Origin: Zeugodacus cucurbitae
Lineage: Eukaryota > Arthropoda > Insecta > Diptera > Tephritidae
Direction: 5' to 3'
Length of the DNA: 64,000 nt
Assembly (NCBI RefSeq): GCF_028554725.1
Contig: NC_071668.1
Location: 18,827,501 to 18,891,500 of the forward strand
Shown one piece after another: positions 12,401 through 25,060 of the stretch (the first letter of the stretch is position 1; every line of letters begins with the position of its first letter). Position numbers and translations under genes: made by a program. The notes beneath the pieces are model-generated. The model worked only from the letters and a program-made list of their open reading frames with translations. It was not told where the DNA came from and did not search any database.

Positions 12401-15400
12401 TATGGAGGGTGTTGCGTCGTTAGAATATTGTTTTTGGACAAGAATTCCTGAAGTTTTACAATTCTCGTTATTTTTTTTTTTACCCGAATATTTTGAAATT
12501 TTTGTACAAACTCTCTCTCAAAACAAGATCCTTAGTGCCGATACAACCATCTCATTAATTAAATTTTCTGAAATTTTGCTATATGCATTTAATTTATACC
12601 CAGTAAAATCTTATAGGGAGCTAAATCCAGCGAAAATTCTACATATTTTACAACACAATTCTGTTAAAAAACGCTTAATACATAAAATATCAAATGAGAA
12701 TCATGTATAAAAAAAGAGTAATTGGTCTTCGTGTTAAATTTTTGAGCTCAGCTCTGTTAAAGGTTTTGAAACAAAGACTGCACATATTGAAAATTGATTT
12801 TGAGAATATATTTTTTATGAATTAAATAAGAAAAACTCTAAGAACATTTAGATTTGACAGTTTCCTTAATGATAAATTGTAAAAAAAAAAATCGAAATTA
12901 TCCAAAAAGCTCTACATAAATTTCGATTAAAATTAAAAAATATAATTTTTTTCTAAAAGGCACCTTAGCAGACAAAGCCTTTGAACAAAGAATATCTCAA
13001 ACAATTAATTAACCATTATAATATAATATGAAAGTATTTCCCACAAATGGCAGGAAAAACTCAGTGAAGAGTTATGAATGCTTATTACATACATATTTAT
13101 ATATGTATAAAAAAATATTTTTTTCTAGTCAGCAGCGAAAAACATTTAAGTTCGCCATTGGCACATTTTAGCCACACAAAGCAAAGTGTCGTAGTTACCG
13201 TTACAGCCATTGATTTATGCTTATGCAATTTGCCATTTTTGGAGCGTGAAAATTGCCATTTACTAAGTTCATGCTGTCACCTTGTTAAAATTATATTTAA
13301 TTTATGACTCTTCATTAAGATTTAAGTGTTAACGAATCACTATAAATTTATTAAAAATGCATAGCATTAATCTTTGTCAAACGAAATTGATTAAAATAAA
13401 ATAATTTGCAAATTTGGCCTGAAGTTGGAGTGGAAAAAAGTGACAGGGTCAAATAAATAAATTTATTGAAATAAAATAATGGCAAATTTGGAGTAAACCA
13501 AAAGTTTCCAAGCTGAAATATATTTTTCATGGGTTGCCTAGTTGGTGATGCGACTCTCCAGTGCGTGTGAGAAAGAATTGAATTAAATATAAATATTAGT
13601 AAAATCTAAGATTTTGATAAGATTTTCATATAAGAAATAAATAATAAATAAGGGTATAAAAAAACGACTTTGAGTGAGACCAAAAGTATATTTATATCAG
13701 ACCTCTTCCTCTCGAATACATTTTTGATTGAGAACCATAAACCACAAAACGCATTTAAAAGATTTTTGGGCGCCTTAATTTCAATTTCTCACCTTGCATT
13801 TTCAATATAGTTCCTGTGACCATAAAGTAATAACAACCACACGAGCTAACAAGTTACGAGCATACGCGCCCGAAATGGCCTCATATCAAAGCATAAAAAA
13901 ATGCTTCGCCTTTATAGCCGCTAATCCTAATTGTATAAACCAACAGCTGGCGGGCATTTGCCAGTCATAAATTATGCAACGGTGCTGCTGCTGAAATATA
14001 TACAAAAACAACAAATGGCAGAAATCAAGTATGAGAGCGCAGGCGCACACAATGCCAATAAATAGATAAATTCAATTCGAATCGAATGCCTGAAACGTTT
14101 TGATAATCAACGCCAAGCTGAAGATGAGTTGAGTTGAGGTGAGGCAAGGAGTGGTGATGAGACGCGACGCGACCAATGAGGTTGTTGAATTGCAATTGAA
14201 TGGCGCTGCGTTGTGTTGACTAAGTAAAGAGAAATGCAAAGCGGCGAGCAAAGTGAAAAGATACAAATCCAATTTAAATTCCGAAAATTCGACAGGATGC
14301 CATAAGTGGTGCAACACACAAAGACGGAGTTATGTGTGGACATACCCGGCAGTGAAAGTTAAACGAGAGAGAAACTACTTCAGAACTAATCCAAAATTTA
14401 TTTCCAACCTGGTTTTAATATACCAGAAATATTTCACATATTACAGAAAATCAATTGGTTCTAATATTAAAGATTGATGAATCGAACAACCAACTGGTAT
14501 AAATGTATTAAACTGGTATAAATCGAATATACTAGATTTTTGTATAATAAATGGTTATGCCACTTTATAAAAAATATTCATGAGCTATCTGAATAATTTT
14601 GTCTTTAGTCTGAGATGTCGTTTTCTCGACAAAAGAGCAGAGTTCTAGTATAACGAACATATTGACTTTTCCTGTAGGGTATACGTTGGAGCGCATATGT
14701 GTAGGAGTAGCAGCGTCTTTATGCATATGAGCACAACCGACGACGACACCCCTTGCTGCGCTCACAGATTAAATGAAACATTGCAGCCATACATCAACGC
14801 CAAATGTACGTTAAGCGCCAAAGGATATGCAGCGCCAGCTGTTGGCGCTACGCTCAGGTTAAAGACGGCGCTTTATTTGCGCTTCATTTCAATTAAATCT
14901 CAATTTAACGAATGACAGCATTTGAGTAACTATAATTGGAATGACCGACAAAATATTCAATTTGGCGAAACACTGCACCAGACAGTGGTGAGGAAACGAA
15001 ATTGGTATAAAGCATAAGGCAGGTAGAGAACCGGCGAAAAATTTTAAATTTGGTCAAACGATATTTTGTCATCACTTTTACTCTTTAAAAATTTTTATGC
15101 AACGTTTTAATGCTTCATTGGCGCTGGAGAGCGCGCACTGAAGCGCATTGCACCGGAAGTTTAACCTTTAGAAGACAGTTGTGCCGAGCAACAACAAACA
15201 AACAAAGAAGTGGTGAGTATTAGCACTATATGATAGTTGTTGTAGGTTTTTGTTTTGTGCCCTAATAAATGGGGTGTTAATATGCAATTTGAAATAAACA
15301 AGTGTGCTCAAATAAAAGTATTTACTTGCGAATGGGAAATTTGTTAATTTTTACATTTCACTTTTTTCCGCCAACAACACGCGCACTATTTCCCTTCGCT

Positions 15401-15523
15401 TGTACCCGCGCTTAACTGAGGCAATTTCACGCTTCATCGAGAAGCAAATAAAATAAAAAAATAATAGAAAATATATATAAAATACGAAAATTTGTAAAGC
15501 CAACGTCTGGTTTCACGTACATA
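12401..15523. other. gene-free stretch with regulatory-like islands
   Basis: Open frames such as 12375-12710 (111 residues) and 14072-14343 show no domain and overlap frames on the other strand. The islands at 13,800-14,350 and 14,640-15,250 are less AT-rich. A perfect 7-bp-arm inverted repeat lies at 14,832-14,850. A donor-like GTGAGT after AAGTG lies near 15,213 and follows CAA-rich sequence typical of fly 5' untranslated exons. No coding exon was supported. Confidence 0.4.
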
Positions 15524-16250
15524 TTTAGGTTGTTCAATATCTTCCTTCCCTTCCCCCTTTTCGTCTTTTGAATTTCGCGGCTTATAAGCCATTTTAAACC
15601 ATCTGCAGAAGGCTGGATATACAAAAAAGCTTAATGTTTGGACGCCTGCGATATGCTGCTGAGACGGAACGAACTCGACTCATTTTTGAAGCGGATGGTG
15701 ACTGGCGACCAAAAGTGGATTACATACGACAATATCAAGCGAAAACGGTCGTGGTCGAAGGCCGGTGAATCACACCAAACAGTGGCCAAGCCAGGAAGGT
15801 TTCGCTGTGTGTTTGGTGGGATTGGAAGGGAATCATCCACTATGAGCTGCTCCCATATGGCCAGACGCTTAATTCTACCATTTACAACTGGAACAACTGG
15901 ACCGCTTGAAGCAGGCGATCGACCAGAAGCATCCAGAATTGGTCAACAGGAAGGGTGTAGTGTTCCACCAGGACAACGCCAGACCACACACTTCGTTGAT
16001 TACTCGTCAGAAGCTACGGGAGCTCGGATGGGAGGTTTTATCGCATCCACCGCATAGCCCGGACATAGCGGCAAGTGATTATCACATGTTCCTGTCCATG
16101 GTGAACACCCTTGGTGACGTAAAGTTAAACTCAAAAGAGGCTTGTGAAAAGTGGCTGTCCGAGTTCTTCGCAAATATGGAGGGGGACTTCTACGAGGGGA
16201 TATTATGAAGTTGACGTCTAGATGGAAACAGATTATTGAACGAAAGGGTT
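15524..16250 (+). mobile_element. mariner relic (cecropia/Hsmar1-like), deleted and frameshifted
   Basis: The left end reads TTAGGTTG near 15,525. The transposase coding region is joined from near the 5' end straight to the middle, so the DNA-binding domain is missing. Legible pieces are CDMLLRRNELD, MVTGDQKWITYDN (first catalytic Asp) and, in another frame at 15,906-16,208, FHQDNARPHTSLITRQKL followed by HSPDIAASDYHMF. The spacing from the Asp of DNARPH to the Asp of SDYH is 34 residues between, so the D,D34D layout is kept. A frameshift near 15,795 and loss of the 3' terminus after about 16,250 make it inactive. It is a close relative of the element at 44,052. Confidence 0.8.
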
Positions 16251-18149
16251 AATACCATGGAAACCTTTTAAAAGGGTTTCGGTAAAAATTAAGATACGGG
16301 ATGAAAGGGATAATCACTAGAACAAAACTATTGTAATAATACAGTAGTATTTTTCAAACTAAGCTAGGAGCGTCCGTGGATATTAAATGGTCTAGGAACT
16401 CAGAGATTCGAAAACGTTTAAACTTACATCCCTGGACTTACATCCTCGTTTTTATTATCTTCGCACTGAAGCCAGTTTATTCACGGAACTTCTGTTTCAA
16501 ATTCAAAGAATTAAAGCAAGCATAAAGTGAAACTTAAGTGATTTAGGTACAACAATCTTTATTCTATTCTTCTATTATCGAATAACGGAACTTTTTTGAA
16601 CACTTCAAGGGTATTTGTCTTAAAGGCTTGATATATTATCGATAGTATAACAGTATTTCTAGGACACAAAAAATGGTTGGACTGGGTCTTTGAGACCCAT
16701 CAATTGATAGCCAAACATTACATCAGGAAAGTGAAACCTAAATTCATGAATAAATATCTTTTTATAAAGTAGGTTGACCTTATTGAACCACTCTACGGAG
16801 GCGATCGGCTCAGCTGACTCACACATTTATTTATTGTCCATTTATCCATTATATTAATATCATTACGTAACACATAAACAAACATATATACAAATAGAAT
16901 GGTTTCATTGAACTTTCAAATAGCAATGAACTTTAATAAAGGTAATAAATAGGTTATCCATTGACGCAGGCGTTCGCATTCCGCATAGCTTGCGCTGTCA
17001 GTCAAACGGTCAATGTGCGCGCGCAAGGTGCACAACAGCAGTGCACATATGCCAACGCCATTCGCTGCCACACCAACGCCAACTGATCGATTGTGCAATG
17101 AAGCCATGCGTCCCAGCGACGAGGACGTCAACGGCATCGCCCTTTACGTAAGCGCACACGTCAATTTCGCAGCACCTTACACGCCAAGCAACAGTCTTCA
17201 CACAAGAACACTCACTCATACGGTCAGTCATGTGTAAGGTGGATATATTAACAAATTATCTACATATGTATCTATACGGCACATGCGCATGCGCGCGTTC
17301 GCGTCCTTTTGTAATAATTACTTATATTATCGCTTCACAATTGAATTTCCGGTACGGAAATGGACAGATGTCGCGGAAATTGTTACAAAGTGCACACATT
17401 TAATTGCGCAATTACGTATTAAAACGATTAAACATTTTTTTAACTCTCCATTTTTAATTTTTTTTTTTGTAAAAATTTTACTTTTCATTTATTACAATTG
17501 TGCGGGGTAAAATGCTTGACGAAATTACATATTTGTTAGTTTCGATAAAAATTTTATGAGGACTGTAACTTTTGCTTTTATTGTTACTGAAGTGGTACTA
17601 CTTTCAGTAGTAAGGAAGACTTATCGAACCAAGTTAATTTGAGAACTATCAAGGAATACATATGTGAAAAAGGGAAATAATACCAAAGGAGATCATAATT
17701 GAGTTTTAAGTATAAGATCACTTTAGAGATTATAATTAACAAATCCAAACAAGGTTAGATCACCGAAATAATACCCATTGGCAGTATAAAATTAGGATTT
17801 ATACCGATACCCTTAAACAGACTGCCGTGGGAATCGACTGATTTACCACAGTTACTCTTGCACAATGACGTTCTATATATTATAAAATTATTTATTTTTC
17901 TTACTTATCCAGACTAGACCCTGGCTTACACAAGCTTTCAAAACAAGTCCTCAATGATACTAACCACAAGTTGTCATTCCACTCTAGCCTTTCATCTAAC
18001 ACATCTTTCCTTATGATCCATCCCAGTTGAAAAGGTAAGTTGTCCTTATAACAACAACGAATACACATAATCAAGAAATACATCCATCCACTCAATTAAG
18101 GAAACCTTATTTCTTCGAATAATGAATAATTCTCCAAAATATATAGACA
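16251..18149. other. gene-free stretch, with a possible LINE tail at 16,585
   Basis: Around 16,585-16,622 the sequence resembles 18,475-18,512 (GAACACTTCAAGG then ATTTG in both), which follows the LINE C-terminus at 18,150-18,420. It may therefore be a 3'-tail fragment of the same LINE. The island at 16,930-17,420 is GC-richer, with open frames on both strands and no recognisable domain. Nothing else is supported. Confidence 0.4.
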
Positions 18150-18420
18150 TGATGATGGGTCTGAATGCGCCCTCTGTGGATGCGAAAACGTATTACATGT
18201 ATTCTTTGGGTGTCCACGATTCGAATGTGAAAGAACGGAACTGCAGGAACTACTAAAAGAACGCCTCACACTAGGAAATATAGTGGCGCACATGATCCAA
18301 TCACCAAAAGTATGGAACCAAGTAAGAGCATGGTACGCGAGAGCTCTAACAGAGATCAGAAAGAATGAGTGGCAACGCAACAGCGAAAGGAGGATGACGT
18401 GTGATCAGTAGACCAAATTG
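18150..18420 (+). mobile_element. LINE ORF2 C-terminal fragment (zinc knuckle)
   Basis: The plus strand reads GSECALCGCENVLHVFFGC, then PRFECERTELQELL, VWNQVRAWYARALTEIRKNE and WQRN. The CxxC, then H, then C pattern followed by PRF is the C-terminal zinc-knuckle region of R1-like non-LTR retrotransposons, downstream of the reverse transcriptase. Upstream DNA is not readable as RT, so this is a 5'-truncated remnant with its tail after about 18,420. Confidence 0.65.
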
Positions 18421-18700
18421 GATTGGATCAGTTTATTTACAGTCCTCAGTCCTAAAAACGTATGTTATAGAAATAACGGTAGTTTTATGAACACTTCAAG
18501 GATATTTGCCTGGATGAGTTGACCAAATCAGTGTCGGACAAAAAATAACAACTGATGTTCTATGGTCATAAGTTTGAAACAAGGAATAATATATGCGATA
18601 CGAAAAACAATGTGGCACCAGATCCACATGAATTTTTTTTTAATTAAGGGCCGATTTTTCAGTTCCCGAAACAGTTTTGGTCTCTGAAATATGGATCAAA

Positions 18701-19488
18701 TTTGCTTCCGCCATTTTCCAATAGATGTCTCTAGGTTCAAGCACTGGTCGATTAAATCGATTAAATCGTTTTATATCGATCTTGGACATTTGTGTCAACA
18801 TTAACCCAACAAAATATTTGTAGAGATCTGTTTGCATCCCAAACTTCTTCTCAACTGAAAATGTCACTTTTTGAGCCGAATGCTCGACGTTTGCGGGAAA
18901 TTTTGCTTTTCTTTTTTAATTCCAAGAATAGTTCGGCTGAGGCTCATCGAATGCTTTCGGATACGTACGGTGAGGCTGTCCTAAGTGAAAGAACATGTCG
19001 CGAATGGTTTCAACGTTTTAAGAATGGTGATTAAGGTCATGCTCTGCATGAACGCAATTGATGCGTTTTTGGCCGCGCACTAAAATAAAAACGGCCACAG
19101 TACGAGGAAAGACACGATAAAGTCATTCTCCAGCATGACAATGCTCGGCCTCACGTCGCAAAGGTGGTCTAAAAATATTTGGAGACGCTGAAATGGGAGA
19201 TCTTACCCCACCCGCCGTATTCTCCAGACGTTGCTCCATCTGACTACCACTTGTACCGATCGATAGCACACGGACTAGCTAACGAGCACTTGAGTTCTTA
19301 TGCAGAAGTCAAAAATTAGATTGATACTTGGATCGACTCGAAAGATGAGGAGTTTTTTCGTAACGGAATACGCATGCTGCCAGAATGATGGTCAAAAGTA
19401 GTAGCTAGTGACATCCAATATTTTGAATAACATTTTTGTAACCGTTTTTATACAATAAAATTTATAAAAAAAAAATGGCGGAAGCAAA
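18701..19488 (+). mobile_element. mariner deletion derivative with 17-bp terminal inverted repeats
   Basis: The ends TTTGCTTCCGCCATTTT (18,701-18,717) and its exact inverse (19,472-19,488) bound the element. The transposase starts at 18,858 with MSLFEPNARRL, then SSAEAHRMLSDTYGEAVLSE and TCREWFQRFKNGD. It stops at 19,034, where the middle of the gene is deleted, and resumes at KRPQYEERHDKVILQHDNAR and YSPDVAPSDYHLY. D,D34D spacing is kept in that part, but stop codons and the deletion abolish function. The same family appears at 29,411-30,590. Confidence 0.85.
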
Positions 19489-21189
19489 GTTGAAATTTTC
19501 CCTCGATTAATTTCAAATAGTTTTTGCAAACTTTATAAATCGCTTGTGCTTTGATTTTGCCTTCATTGTCTGAATATGAAAACAAAAAGAAAAGCTAAAC
19601 GCTAACTAAAGTTTTCTAATATACATATATTAATTGATATATATAGATTACAATATTTCATTACTCGCGCCCATTCACACATCAATAATTCATAAATAGA
19701 AAAAATCTCTAATTAGAACAATTATGCACGACTACGTAACTGACAGTTCTACACACCTTAGCCTGTAACCTTTTGACCCACCAAAAAGTAGAAAAAAATT
19801 AGATGCGTGTGACAGTTATGAGCTACTTTTCTACAATGTAATTGACTTACAAACAACAACTACTACATGTATTAGAGGAATAATCACAAATCTAGGGGTA
19901 AATTAAATTTGTACCTTCTTATTTGAACTTATAATTTATGTTGTGTAAATGTTGCTACTACATAATACGGTTGAGGGGGGCAGCAGGTACACATTATATT
20001 CGGTTGATATGGATATCTGTATATATCTGACTGTTAAATTACCCGCAATTAGTTAAGGTTACTGCAAATGCGCGATGAAATGGTCGAGATTAGAGAAAAT
20101 TTTCTAATTCGGCTGCGTGCACATTTGCGTACGCAGAGCGCTCTCGGGAAGCGACAATGGAAAAATACACGAAAATACAACAAAATTAAATAGTGGGTTA
20201 GTAAGTAAACTCAGTTTGTTTGTCAAATTTGTGGGAGGGCGCCGCAAGGTGTCACCAATATCACACGCATTGACGTGGCTCTGACGAGGCAAACGCGTCG
20301 GCGGTTGGCGGAGTGAGGTACCTAATGTGCCCAAACGGTGCGCGTAATTGCCAACAAAAGCGAAACAAAATGAGAAATGATAAAAACTAATTGTAGTAGC
20401 AGTAGTTAATAGAAAGCGGTCGCAACAAAGAATGCTCGAAAAAACAAAAACAAAGGTTATCGACGCTGCTGTCAAGATATTAGCTCACAGCTAAGGCTGA
20501 CTATACACTACACAAAATGAATGCCAACGAAGGTTGTACAGAGTTGTATATAGTGTTCACTAGTGAATGACTAGGCAATGTCAGAATCTTAGATAGTTTG
20601 GGAATCGTATAAAGAATTGAAGTAAATATAATTTCTTGTCTAACTTTATTGATAAGGCAATGTTTTGAGCCAAGAAGTGGCGGTTCGAAAACGGTTATAT
20701 AAGCTTCTTTTTCGATTAGTTTCTACTTAGATAGTTGGATTGAGAGTATGAATTGCAGTCTTGACAATAGGTCTTAAATAATAACACTAGTTTCTATTTT
20801 CAGCGCTTGGAGTCAATTAAAAGGCTTTTAGTTTTTATTAAAAATCTGTCCGCTGAGAGAGACAGTCTATTTTTGTGGCAGATACAGAATAATGTTTTAG
20901 GTAAATATTTAGGGTTATGTACGAGCATTTAACAGGTTCTACTTAACCGGATCGTGCCGTATTTTGTTGATACAATAACTAGGTTATCAGTAAGGATGTC
21001 TAAGCTCTTTGAAGCTATATTTGTTTATTCCCTAAACTAAACTAATAAACTAGTTTGCTAAAACTAAATGTTCATTCGGAGATGCTTCTTTCAAGCACTT
21101 CATGAGATAATAAATGCTCTCTCTTTGGTGATGTCAGAGTCTTTTCCGAAGTAACATCAGCTGAAAGAGAGTACAGGGGTTAGGTTAGA
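19489..21189. other. gene-free stretch, nothing recognised
   Basis: AT-rich DNA with a more balanced patch at 20,100-20,480. The 123-residue minus frame at 20104-20475 is Ser/Leu-rich with no domain I recognise and lacks splice or family support. Confidence 0.45.
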
Positions 21190-21960
21190 GTGGCTGATCT
21201 CCGGTGCCACAAGAGATCTCACTTGGACAGCTAAAGCCGGTCCTTTGTGATGCCAATAACTCCTAAAAATGGACAAGACACACAAGCAACGACAAAGCGC
21301 TTTGAGCCTTTCACGAATTTGTGCAGGCAATTAATTTATAGTCAGGATACTTCAGCTGGTTCCTCGAAGTTTGTACTGCCAATATATCTACGTCGCAACT
21401 TAGCGAAAGCTTGACAATGAAGGAGAAAGTGTCTCGATGACTCAATCTCTCCTTCTTCCATGCAACTGTGAGCCTCACGGCATGTAGCCCCATTGGGCAG
21501 AGATACCTATCATCACTGCCAGCTGGACCTTATTACCAGAATGATCTCGCAGTCGCACAGGTACGAATTGATTTTCAACGTCTACCGTGCTCATTTAACT
21601 ACCATTGATTCATTGCAGAGAGGCAAGTGAATAGAGGGGCGCACCAGCTTGTTCCCACTCTGATGAGATTGCAGTTTGGGTGCCCTTACGCGCAGACTCA
21701 TCGGCTTTGCAGTTTCTAGCGATACCGGTATGGCCTGGGACCCAAACGAGTATTATATTAAAGTATCTGAGTAATCTATCAGATGCAGCCTTTATGGCAG
21801 CCAACACCGCTTGAAAAACGGTGCATTAATATGGCTGCCTAAAGCTGTACTTAACGCCCTTGCTCCTAGCTCCTTGCAGAGGACTTCTTCTCCAACTTTC
21901 CCTTTGAACTTAGTTCCATCCGTGAAAAAGGTTGCCGCGCCTCTTCTCCACCTGCTTCGA
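21190..21960 (-). mobile_element. LINE 3' fragment with RNase H domain
   Basis: On the minus strand the order is FTDGTKFKGKVGEEVLC (start of RNase H), then ILVWVPGHTGIARNCKADES (VPGHxGI and the final catalytic Asp), then GLHAVRLTV. After one frameshift comes SCMEEGEIESSRHFLLHCQA, a zinc-knuckle C-terminus. This RNase H plus CxC/HxxxxC layout belongs to I-like or related insect LINEs. The copy is 5'-truncated and carries frameshifts and stops. Its 3' tail lies near 21,190, where the sequence GTTAGGTTAGAG begins. Confidence 0.75.
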
Positions 21961-23689
21961 TCCGCCCACATTTCTTCAAATCACCAAAATGATATACATT
22001 TGTTGGTAAGATTCTCTTCTTATAATTCTCATTAGTTCGTATATTAACTTCATCCATTTTAATATAGTCGAATTGTTTAAGACCACAATTAAAATTCAAA
22101 ATTCATTAATTGTATTTCGACAAGAACAGATCTAAGCAATCTATTTCTAGAGGGTCGAAATAATTTGGGTGTCGGGTATTATTACAAGTCCTATGACCTG
22201 TTTATATGATGGTATATACAGTTTCGAAGTATATAACTATTTATGGATCGAAATCGTGTAGATATGAATACTATTTTAAGCAATACGAAATATGTAGAAC
22301 CCTCTATAATAGAAAGATTTCAAACATCTTCAGCAGAATTTGAACTCGTCGATAGTAAAGTGGTTACATTTATAGACTTTACTCTAAACATGTCTATCAC
22401 ATTAAGTTGCTTGAGAATACCGAAAGTGTGCGCTCACCTTGAGCGTATCACTAACCTCACCACTCACTATACATAATTTACATAACATTTTGGTAATGTG
22501 ATACGATTTTCATCTACTTGCAAATGTTGACATATTTCGTTTTTCTTTTGTTCAGGCCGCTGTGCGTTGCTTGTGAAGGTAAATTGGCCTAAACGGAAGA
22601 ATGTTATTAACTGGTTTATGCAACAAATCGAGATGGCGGCAGCGATAAGCCGCCCCCAAAATAGCAGTAATAAAATTGACCAGCGGCAAATGAAATACAA
22701 AATGCTGGTGCGGGGGTGTCTAAGTGTCTCTGTGTGTGGAAAAGGGACAGGGCGAAAGTTGAAATGTAGCTGAAAATTTCCGACAATTAAAATGAAAGGC
22801 GAAACGTAGTACAAGCACATTAATCAAATAATTATAATTTTCGTTAGCATTGTGTAATAATTGCTAGTTGTTGTTTTTTCTTTCTTTCTTATAAAAAAAT
22901 GTCAAATACAATGTGGGACCAAATTTAGTTAGTAATCTATATAGTTAGGAATCTATATGTGTATGTAAGGAGCAGGCGAAATATTAAAGAAAGCAAGTCC
23001 TACGTAGAAAAGAGACTAGAAGTGAACTCAGACCGTTGGTAATTACTACAATACTTAAGCAGTAGTAAAGTAATTATAAATGTAATGCAATTAAAACTCA
23101 TATACATACATATATATTAGCATTTATATATGTACATATATAAGCTTAGCGTTTGCAATAATGAGTTCAGCATTGCGTTGAGTTCTAGTATCCAAAGAGA
23201 GCAAAAAAAAACTCCCATTACTCGCAACCCGTGGTAATTACAGGTTAATTTCAATACATTAAAGTTAGTTTGTCACAATTAAATTTAATGTGTGCACACA
23301 ATAAATCAAATAAAGCATATGAAATTCAATTAGTCTACAAATTTAATAAATCAGCAGAATTTGTTGTTGTAATATACAACGCACGGGGTACAAAATGGCT
23401 ACCAAATAATTGATTTAACCTGAATTTTGGAGGTTAGTGGTAGGGTGGTTTCGATAATGTTCATAAAAATAATGTTCTAACATTAAATTTATAAAAAAAA
23501 ATTTTAAATTCGCACGTAGAAAGTAGGATTATTTAACTTTTAGTTAGACTCAGGAAGTGGAGAGTGGGCCTATTTCAAGGTATCGTTATACAATTAAGAT
23601 GTAGTTTCATTTTGAACAGACTTTGTTGTATATAATTAGGCACAGACTCGTTTTTAGGTTCCTAAAGGCCTAAAATGGCATTATGGAAA
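21961..23689. other. gene-free stretch, nothing recognised
   Basis: No domain or transposon end was seen. The 117-residue minus frame at 22467-22820 and the plus frames overlapping it are not recognisable as proteins. Confidence 0.45.
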
Positions 23690-24310
23690 TTTTTTAATTC
23701 CGAATCTAGACCATAATAATTGAGGAAAAGTATGTCATTTGGTGAATATTGATGTTTTATATGGTCTATTTTGGAAAAAAATGGAAATGCAAAATGGGCC
23801 ACTTATGGATCAAAAACCATATCTCAGGAACTACTCGACCGATTCGAATGAAATTCGGTACATAATATTTTCTTGACACCCTGATGACACGTGTGGAAAA
23901 TGGATGAAATCGGTTCGCAACCACGACAACTTCCCATGTAACTCACTTTTGAACTCCATGTTATTTCTTCATTTTATAATATATAAATAAGGAATCAATG
24001 AAGATACCGAAATAAAACATTAAACAAATCTGTGGCAGCACTTGTGAAAAAATTGTCGAAATCGGACTATTACTTTTCAAAGCCCCAAATATCGAATATG
24101 AAGAATTCAGTGCCCCATGGTAATTTTTCACCGAAAATTTCGGTAAATCTCTCAGGTATCTTAATTTAATTCAGAGGAAATATGTTTCTTCTAATAGTGT
24201 GTCTCTGTACCAGAAATGGTTAAAATCGGGTCATAACTTCCTCTAGCTCTCATATTCCTAATTGTAGGATTTTTAAACTCGAACTTAGCCTTTCCTTACT
24301 TGTTAATATT
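23690..24310 (-). repeat. dispersed repeat, same family as 63,556-64,000, inverted
   Basis: The block around 23,795-23,853 (CAAAAACCATATCTCAGGAA, CTACTCGACCGATT) matches the reverse complement of 63,887-63,960 with few differences. The far end, GCCTTTCCTTACTTGTTAAT at about 24,289-24,308, mirrors AACAAGTAAGGAAGGACTAA at 63,556. Shared ends and interior show one interspersed family in two orientations. Its class is not resolved: I see no coding region or convincing inverted termini. Confidence 0.65.
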
Positions 24311-24399
24311 AAAATTAATAGATTGATGTTTCAAAACTACTTATTTTTTAAGTTACAAAACAATCTAATAAAATAAACCGACTTTTGATTTGTGAAGGG

Positions 24400-25060
24400 A
24401 TCGAAGGTAAAGTGTTTTTCAATGAGACAAAAACGGTTTGGGAAATGAAAGTTCTTTATTCAGAAATGAGCCTCATCGCTGAAGATAGATGATTTTTCGA
24501 TGAAAATCCGGATCATTTTCAAGTTGTTGCTCAGCCCAATTCACGAACATACGACGATTTTGGTGATCAAGCGGCTGCAGTTCTTGCGTCAACTTGATCT
24601 TGTAAGGATGTAGGCCAAGAACTTTCCGCAAAATTCGCCATAGCAACGTTACGGAGATGCCCAACGCTTGAGAACGACCAGTAAGATATTGATTTGGGTC
24701 TTCTTCAATTGATGCGCTAGCAGCAGCAATATTATCGACACTACGGGCACTTCATCGTCCCACTGCCACGGGAACATTTTGTACTGTGCCTGTGAGTTTA
24801 AAATTTTCCACTAGACGGTCAATTGTTTATCTGACAGGACGATTATGACGACCATAAGTTAGACGTAGCGCGTTTAAAATTGAGGCCACTGACACCAAAT
24901 ATCGGTAGTAAATTTTAATAATTTCGGCTTGTTGTTTGATCGTATATCTTTCAATGATGAAATGGCAAACCTTACTGAAGAGAAATGTCAAAAGAGCGGG
25001 GAAAATATGATGTCGTTTGCTGTCCCAATCAGTTTTGTAGCGTCCTAGTGAAAAAGCCCT
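24400..25060 (-). mobile_element. Tc1/mariner relic, N-terminal half of a transposase
   Basis: The minus strand encodes KQQAEIIKIYYRYLVSVASI, LRLTYGRHNRPVR, SVDNIAAASASIEEDPNQYL and then GISVTLLWRILRKVLGLHPY with KIKLTQELQPLDHQNRRMFV. It ends in a frameshifted FSDEAHF at about 24,478. This is the helix-turn-helix half plus the beginning of the catalytic domain, with the order of insect Tc1/mariner transposases. The catalytic core after FSDEAHF is missing. It resembles the N-terminus of the relic at 37,480-38,560. Confidence 0.7.

Noticed and set aside
12375..12710. 111-residue plus frame beside a Tc1-like element
   Set aside because: Begins inside the right terminus of the element and has no recognisable motif.
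15638..16057. 139-residue plus frame as a gene
   Set aside because: It is a mariner transposase fragment that runs out of frame after VAKPG; not a host gene.
20104..20475. 123-residue minus-strand frame
   Set aside because: Hydrophobic N-terminus could pass for a signal peptide, but there is no family motif, splice support or codon evidence.
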